64,000 nucleotides of DNA from Myxococcaceae bacterium (GTDB lineage Bacteria > Myxococcota_A > Polyangia > Polyangiales > Ga0077539): contig SCUS01000162.1 of NCBI GenBank assembly GCA_004297725.1, positions 62,001-126,000 of the forward strand. The letters are read 5' to 3'. Both the position numbers and the translations under genes were made by a program. Positions 59,552-64,000 of this stretch are shown piece by piece (position 1 is the first letter of the stretch; every line of letters starts with the position of its first letter). The notes beneath the pieces are model-generated. The model was not told the origin of the DNA. It worked only from the letters and a program-made list of their open reading frames with translations, and searched no databases.

Positions 59552-61162
59552 ATGCTCCACGACCTCCGGCTGATGGCCCACGCCGACGGGATCACCGTCG
59601 GCCTCGCGTGGGTCGTGACCCTGCTCTGGCTCGCGGTCCGGGGCATCCCGTGGTGGCTGCGCTCGCCGGTCGAGCGCTGGCTGCTCCCGGGCATCTTCGC
59701 CGTCGCGCTGCTGCTGCGCGCGGCGCTCCCCTGGGGGCCCCTCAACTTCGTCGACGGCGAGCGCCTCGAGGGGCTGTGGGGCCTCTCCCGGACCCTCCCG
59801 GAGACCTTCCTCTCGGTGCCGCTGCTGCTCTCCGCGCTGCGCGCTGTTGGGGTCGGCGCCGCCGCCCTGCTGCGCTGGGCGGGGCCCGTCATCGGCGCGT
59901 GCGCCGTGCTGGCGACCTACCTCGCGGCGCGGGGCCTCGGGCTCCGGCGCGGCGGTGCTCTGCTGGCGGCGGCGGTGGTCTGCGCGTGGCCGGCGCACCT
60001 CCACTACTCCTCGGCGCTGAGCTTCTCCGTCGAGGGGATGGTGTTCTGGCTCGGGGCCTTCGCCCTGGCCGCGGAGGGCGGCGCAGGCGCTCCGTGGCGC
60101 CCGGCGGCGCTCGCGGCGCTGACGGTGCTCGGGGTCTACGCGCGGCCGGAGTACCGGCTGCTGGTGGTCCCGCTCGCGGCGCTGGTGCTCGGCCCCGGAT
60201 GGACCTGGAAGCAGCGCGGCGTGCTCGCGGCGCTCCTCGCCGTCGGGCTCGCGCCCTACCTGCGCTACCTCATCCCCGACGAGGGATCGATCCAGCGCTC
60301 GGGCCACTCCGCAGGCTTCGTCCCGCACACGCTGACCGACGCCTCGATGACGCCCGTGTGGTGGCTCTACGCCGCCCCCCTGGGCCTCCTCGTGCCCACG
60401 CGCGTTCGCTGGAACGCCCGGCTCGCCCTCAGCCTCTCCGTCGCCCTGCTGGGCCTGAGCTACTGGGTGATGGCCTCCGAGGCGAACCCCCGCTGGGGGC
60501 AGTGGCGCTACTACGTCGCCCTCGTCCCTGCGATCGCCCTCGCGGCGGCGTGCTTCGGCGAGTGGCTCACGGGTCTCGCGCCCGAGGGCCGCGCCCGCCA
60601 GGGAGCGTCGTGGCTGCTGGTCGCGATCGCCCTCGCGCCGCTGCCCTTCTACCTCCCGATGCTCCGCCGCCCGGAGGACCTCTCCGTCGAGTTCGCTTAC
60701 CTCCGAAGCTCCGCGCCCCGGGTGCTCGGCGCCCGGCGCGACGTGCTGATCCTGGCCAACCGCGGGCACCAGGGCCTGTCCAGCATCGCCATCGAGGGCA
60801 ATCCCTCGATGGCCCTCGCGACCGCCTTCGGCCCCATCGCGTGGCCCTACGCCTGCGATCGCGCGAGCGGCGGTGCGCTCGCGGTGCGCGACCTCGAGCG
60901 CGTCGTCGCGCAGTGCCCCGAGACCATCGACCCCGCGCGCACCCTCGTCTACCTCGGGCTCTCTCGCGAGGAGCCCCGCCTCGCCGGCCTGCGAGCGCGC
61001 TTCGAGCTGGTCCCGGTCGAGGAGGTCGAGCGCTCGGTGGCGCTGACCAGCACGATGATCAGCCGCCAGTGCCCCGGCGACCCCACGGGCTTCACCCTCG
61101 ACGGACCGTGGGGTCCGCCCTGCCGGGTGCGCCTGGGCTGGTACCGCCTCGCCCCTCGCTGA
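59552..61162 (+). CDS. GT-C type polytopic membrane protein
   Basis: 536 aa, with about ten helices to residue ~365 and a soluble tail. Motif VYARPEYRLLVV and the tail pattern TLVYLGLSREEP match TYDARPEAIIFF and LMVYLGLTCRSHRP of the 36143-38629 protein, so they are paralogs, and the 26444-28471 protein is a more distant relative. The short loop LNFVDGERLEGLW carries the acidic residues expected near the GT-C active site. It starts 22 nt after the six-repeat gene and is probably co-transcribed, possibly glycosylating an exported product. Confidence 0.68.
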   Translation: MLHDLRLMAHADGITVGLAWVVTLLWLAVRGIPWWLRSPVERWLLPGIFAVALLLRAALPWGPLNFVDGERLEGLWGLSRTLPETFLSVPLLLSALRAVGVGAAALLRWAGPVIGACAVLATYLAARGLGLRRGGALLAAAVVCAWPAHLHYSSALSFSVEGMVFWLGAFALAAEGGAGAPWRPAALAALTVLGVYARPEYRLLVVPLAALVLGPGWTWKQRGVLAALLAVGLAPYLRYLIPDEGSIQRSGHSAGFVPHTLTDASMTPVWWLYAAPLGLLVPTRVRWNARLALSLSVALLGLSYWVMASEANPRWGQWRYYVALVPAIALAAACFGEWLTGLAPEGRARQGASWLLVAIALAPLPFYLPMLRRPEDLSVEFAYLRSSAPRVLGARRDVLILANRGHQGLSSIAIEGNPSMALATAFGPIAWPYACDRASGGALAVRDLERVVAQCPETIDPARTLVYLGLSREEPRLAGLRARFELVPVEEVERSVALTSTMISRQCPGDPTGFTLDGPWGPPCRVRLGWYRLAPR

Positions 61163-61169
61163 AGGGGCG

Positions 61170-63758
61170 TTACAGCCCGAAGGGCGCGAGCAGCCCGAGG
61201 CCCGGCGCCCGCCTCGGCAGCCACGCCGCCCGCTCTCCGCCGCGCAGCACCTCGATCGCGGTGTCCGTCACCCTCAGCCCGTCGCCCCGGGAGAGCACCG
61301 CGCCCATCGCCCGCTCGAAGGCGTCGCGCACGGCGCGGTCGTCCGTCGGCGACACGCCGCCCACCGCGCGCCCGTAGCGCACCACGTCGCCGTCGCGCCG
61401 GGCGCCCTCGAGCACCACGAGGCGCGCGTGGTCGACGAAGAGCACCGGCCGGGCGAGCGCCCGACGGATCGTAGCCACCGTCTCCGGCTGCTCCTTCGCG
61501 AAGAGCTCGAGCACCGCCTCGGCCTGGGCGACGGCGCGGGGGCACCCGTACGAGCAGGGGAACGACGGCAGCACGTACGCGAAGAGGTTGTTGAGCACCG
61601 GCGCGAAGGGCAGTCCGAGCTGCCGCGTGCGGGCGAGGGCGGCGTAGCGGATGGCCGTGTTGTTCGAGCGGTCGGGGAGCGCCGCGAAGGCCTCCACGCA
61701 GCACGGCGGGTAGCCGAGCATGGCGCCCATCTCGGCGAGGTGCTGGCTCGGCCCGCGCGGGTCTTCGTAGATGGCGCGGGCGCGCTCGACGAGGCCCGCG
61801 TCGCGGGAGAGGAAGAGGTCGACGTGGGTGCCCTCTCCGGGCGCGGCGGGGGCGCGGCCGCGCACGTCGGTGACGGCGTCATACGTGAACAGGTAATCGA
61901 CCCTCGCGGCGTGGTGGCCGGCGAAGCGCGCGGCGATGGCGTCGGCCTCGGCGCGGGGGAGGGTGAGGTAGAGCGCGGGCTTGAGGCCGTGCTCGTAGGC
62001 CAGCACCTCCAGCCGGGGGACCTCCACCCGAAGCGGGTCCGGAGGGAGCGCCGGGGGGTCGGCGGGCAGGTCGTCGGGCGCCTCGAAGCCCGCGGCGCGC
62101 AGGGCCTCGGCGGGCGTCGTCGCCGCGCGCGCGGACTCGGCCACGCGGCGCCAGGCGTCGCGGTCGTCCGCGGCGGGAGGGCCGAGCCGGGGCGAGGGGT
62201 TGGCGTTGGCGTTGGCGTTGGGCCTGGGCTGGCCCGCCGGGCGCTCTCCGGGGGAGCTGTGGCGGATCTGCTGGAAGCGCGACCCGAGCGAGCGCACGAC
62301 GTCGCGGGCGAGCACGGAGACCGGCTCAGTGACGCGCCCCGGGTGCCGCTCGAGGAAGCGCACGATCTCCCGCAGCATGCGCACCTCGTCGTGCCGTCCC
62401 ACCACGCGAAACATCGCGTCGTGGATGCCGTAGGCGCGGTCCGTGGCGGCGTGCTGGAAGCGCCACGGGACCTCGGCCTCGTAGCCGTAGCGCCGCGCCG
62501 AATCCATGGCCTCGTAGGGGAAGCGATCGGCCAGCAGGCCCTCGTGCTTCGCTTTGTAGAAGAGCGCGGTGTCGGGGTAGAGCCGGAGCTTGGCGCGGGT
62601 GAGCTGGCCGCGAAACTCCAGGAGCCCGATGCGCTCCGCGGTGTCGAGGTTGAGGGTGATGTCCGTGAGCTCGGTCCACGGGTTGTAGAGGATGAACCCG
62701 AAGGCCGCGGGGGTGTCCGAGTAGCTCTTGGGGTAGCGCCGTCGGAGGCGGCGGCACTCGAGCACGGTGCGCTCGTTCTGCTCGACGGTGACGCCCTTGT
62801 TGTAGAGGTCGAGCTCCTTCTGCGAGAGGCTCTCCAGACCCACCAGGAAGAGCAGGATCCGGTGCCCGTGGCGCTCGGCGGTCTGCAGCGCGCGCTCCAT
62901 CACGGCCATCGACCCGAGGAACCAGTCGGCCCTCGTTTCGATAAGCACTTCCATGGGCTGCGCGGCGCGCTCGCCGAGGCGCTCGATGAACTGCACCAGG
63001 TAGGGGAAGGGGTTCTGGTCGTTGAGCTGGATGCGCGCGGTCTCCGGCGCGTGGTCGATGAGGTTGTCGAGCTGCGCGAGCACCGACGCGAGCACCTCGC
63101 CCGACGGCCGCCGGGGGATGCCCCCGGTCGCGCAGAAGCTGCAACCGCGGAGCACGACCTTCTCGGAGGGAAAGGGAACGCCCTGGAAATGCGGGTTCTC
63201 CAGCACGCTCTGGCCGTAGGCGCAGCCCGCGCTGCCGTGCACCACGGCGGGCCGGTCGGGGCGCTGCTCTCGGCCCACGCCGATGCGCACGAGGTTGTCC
63301 TGGGCGTGCGCCCGGGTGAGCTCGCTGTGCGGCAGCTGGAACATCTCCGCCGTGACGGGCTCCCCCGAGGCGACCGCGCGGGTGACCGCCGCGAAGGTCT
63401 CGACCTGCGTCAGGGGAAAGGCGTGGGTGGTGCCGGGGAAGGCCACGCGGGGGTCGCCAAGGTAGATCCAGGTGACGCCCGGGAGCTGCGCTCGAAGGCG
63501 CTGGAAGACGGCCTCGCTCCAGAGGCGCACGTAGGCGCAGACCGTGTAGCGGCCGCGGAGCCGGTCGGCGAGGGCGTCGACGGCGGAGAGGTCGGCGGCG
63601 TCGGCGGCGTCGATGGCCGGGAGCGTGGTCTCGAAGAGCTCGTTGCGGACGCCGAGCGCCGTGAGCGCGGCGGAGAACGCGGGGACCAGGTCGTCGTGGA
63701 TGAAGTTCCGGCTCTGCGCGACCTGGAACAACAGGATCGCCGCCGAGGGTTCGTCCAT
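61170..63758 (-). CDS. Radical SAM / DUF483 fusion with noncanonical Cys spacing
   Basis: 862 aa. An N-terminal Rossmann-like, B12-binding-type domain (~1-150) precedes a radical SAM barrel in which the expected CX3CX2C reads C179-x26-C206-x2-C209: GCAYGQ, then GCSFC after an insertion. Later LVGLESLSQKELDLYNKG is typical of RS family members. A low-complexity NANANANP linker near 500 leads to a C-terminal DUF483-like domain with LGYPPCCVEAF near 685 and FPCSYGC near 733. A -10-like TAAGAC (63771-63766) lies 7 nt upstream. The chemistry is unknown. Confidence 0.8.
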   Translation of the reverse strand: MDEPSAAILLFQVAQSRNFIHDDLVPAFSAALTALGVRNELFETTLPAIDAADAADLSAVDALADRLRGRYTVCAYVRLWSEAVFQRLRAQLPGVTWIYLGDPRVAFPGTTHAFPLTQVETFAAVTRAVASGEPVTAEMFQLPHSELTRAHAQDNLVRIGVGREQRPDRPAVVHGSAGCAYGQSVLENPHFQGVPFPSEKVVLRGCSFCATGGIPRRPSGEVLASVLAQLDNLIDHAPETARIQLNDQNPFPYLVQFIERLGERAAQPMEVLIETRADWFLGSMAVMERALQTAERHGHRILLFLVGLESLSQKELDLYNKGVTVEQNERTVLECRRLRRRYPKSYSDTPAAFGFILYNPWTELTDITLNLDTAERIGLLEFRGQLTRAKLRLYPDTALFYKAKHEGLLADRFPYEAMDSARRYGYEAEVPWRFQHAATDRAYGIHDAMFRVVGRHDEVRMLREIVRFLERHPGRVTEPVSVLARDVVRSLGSRFQQIRHSSPGERPAGQPRPNANANANPSPRLGPPAADDRDAWRRVAESARAATTPAEALRAAGFEAPDDLPADPPALPPDPLRVEVPRLEVLAYEHGLKPALYLTLPRAEADAIAARFAGHHAARVDYLFTYDAVTDVRGRAPAAPGEGTHVDLFLSRDAGLVERARAIYEDPRGPSQHLAEMGAMLGYPPCCVEAFAALPDRSNNTAIRYAALARTRQLGLPFAPVLNNLFAYVLPSFPCSYGCPRAVAQAEAVLELFAKEQPETVATIRRALARPVLFVDHARLVVLEGARRDGDVVRYGRAVGGVSPTDDRAVRDAFERAMGAVLSRGDGLRVTDTAIEVLRGGERAAWLPRRAPGLGLLAPFGL

Positions 63759-63765
63759 GCCCCGT

Positions 63766-63771
63766 GTCTTA
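63766..63771 (-). promoter_or_regulatory. Candidate -10 (TAAGAC) for RS-DUF483 gene
   Basis: TAAGAC on the - strand lies 7 nt before ATG 63758, at leaderless spacing. It overlaps the stop codon of the upstream gene. The last base departs from TAnnnT. Confidence 0.25.
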
Positions 63772-64000
63772 GCTGAACCTGGCCTGCAGCGACACGCCCC
63801 CGAAGTCCACGCACCACACCTTCGGCGCCGCCGTCAGGGTCGCCGCCGTCACCTCGCCGTCGGCTCCCACGCGCGCGCCCACGAGGCGCTCCGCCAGCGC
63901 GGCGTCCCGGGGATCGCTCGCCCCGTCGCTCCTCCGCGGCGCCGCCGCCCGCAGCACCTCCGCCCGCGCGTCGTCGAGCTCCAGCAGCGAGCGCGCTCCG
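63769..64000 (-). CDS. Unknown protein, N-terminus beyond right edge
   Basis: The frame is open to the right edge of the window, so only the last 76 residues are seen. They begin (visible part) ARSLLELDDARAEVLRAA and end CVDFGGVSLQARFS followed by TAA. The gap to the RS-DUF483 start is 10 nt, suggesting an operon. No family can be named from this fragment. Confidence 0.5.
   Translation of the reverse strand, partial: GARSLLELDDARAEVLRAAAPRRSDGASDPRDAALAERLVGARVGADGEVTAATLTAAPKVWCVDFGGVSLQARFS

Noticed and set aside
55084..59892. A ~1600-codon - frame
   Set aside because: Codons before 57210 are antisense to the six-repeat gene and have shadow composition; the radical SAM protein starts at MDHPPSL.
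47758..63758. Hidden short RiPP precursor gene among the radical SAM genes
   Set aside because: The gaps are 1-120 nt and I find no short frame with a plausible core; the six-repeat protein or lipoproteins remain the candidates.
1..64000. rRNA, tRNA or plasmid/phage structural genes
   Set aside because: None recognised by eye; the integrase is the only mobile-element protein, so no prophage is called.

Overview
This 64 kb window is very GC-rich, at roughly three quarters G+C. It is densely coded, with many 1-4 nt start/stop overlaps, and it holds no rRNA, tRNA or CRISPR array that I can see. The content points to a member of the Myxococcota: FG-GAP/UnbV surface lipoproteins, Asp-rich lipoprotein spacers, Cys-rich repeat lipoproteins, a multiheme cytochrome, many radical SAM (RS) proteins and envelope-glycan genes. 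A Polyangiales/Sandaracinus-like lineage is my inference; no marker gene is present to prove it.

Layout. (A) 1-11.2 kb, mostly + strand: an RS-Gfo/Idh/MocA fusion cut by the left edge, a membrane multiheme cytochrome c, gmhA, a large Cys-rich lipoprotein (-), a methyltransferase lipoprotein, a glycosyltransferase-2/RS fusion and a sugar epimerase. Nearly every gap here carries a degenerate 8-bp GACGTCCA repeat seen nowhere else in the window. (B) 11.2-12.4 kb: a tyrosine recombinase with a perfect 9-6-9 inverted repeat upstream. (C) 12.5-17.7 kb: an SGNH hydrolase (-) divergent from a carbamoyltransferase / DUF5989 / SxtJ-like / SGNH cassette (+). (D) 17.8-22.9 kb: a B12-type RS, GT2, two tiny membrane proteins, polysaccharide deacetylase and epimerase operon (+), then a converging membrane methyltransferase. 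(E) 23-34 kb: a five-gene overlapping operon on the - strand (GT9 heptosyltransferase-like, hldD, GT-C membrane protein, SGNH-TPR protein, FG-GAP lipoprotein), divergent from hldE and a second B12-type RS. (F) 34-43.7 kb: secreted or lipid-anchored proteins, including an FGE-like lipoprotein, a lipobox/poly-Pro/GT-C fusion, an FG-GAP lipoprotein, and a 15-repeat Cys-rich lipoprotein in an operon with an Asp/Asn beta-hydroxylase-like enzyme. (G) 43.7-64 kb: four RS proteins interleaved with three more FG-GAP/UnbV lipoproteins, a TPR protein, a protein of six tandem ~100-residue modules, a GT-C protein and a truncated gene at the right edge.

How they may work together. gmhA, hldE, hldD and the GT9 enzyme cover most of ADP-heptose synthesis and transfer for LPS inner core; gmhB is not in the window. 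The carbamoyltransferase, deacetylase, epimerases, SGNH hydrolases and GT-C proteins look like envelope polysaccharide tailoring. The most novel part is region G. Two RS enzymes and a TPR protein carry an N-terminal module that resembles the unit repeated six times in the 732-aa protein at 57331-59529, and the RS genes lie directly upstream of FG-GAP/UnbV lipoproteins. I infer a candidate RS-based peptide or protein modification system whose substrate is either the six-repeat protein or the lipoproteins. No function in region G is proven by the sequence alone.
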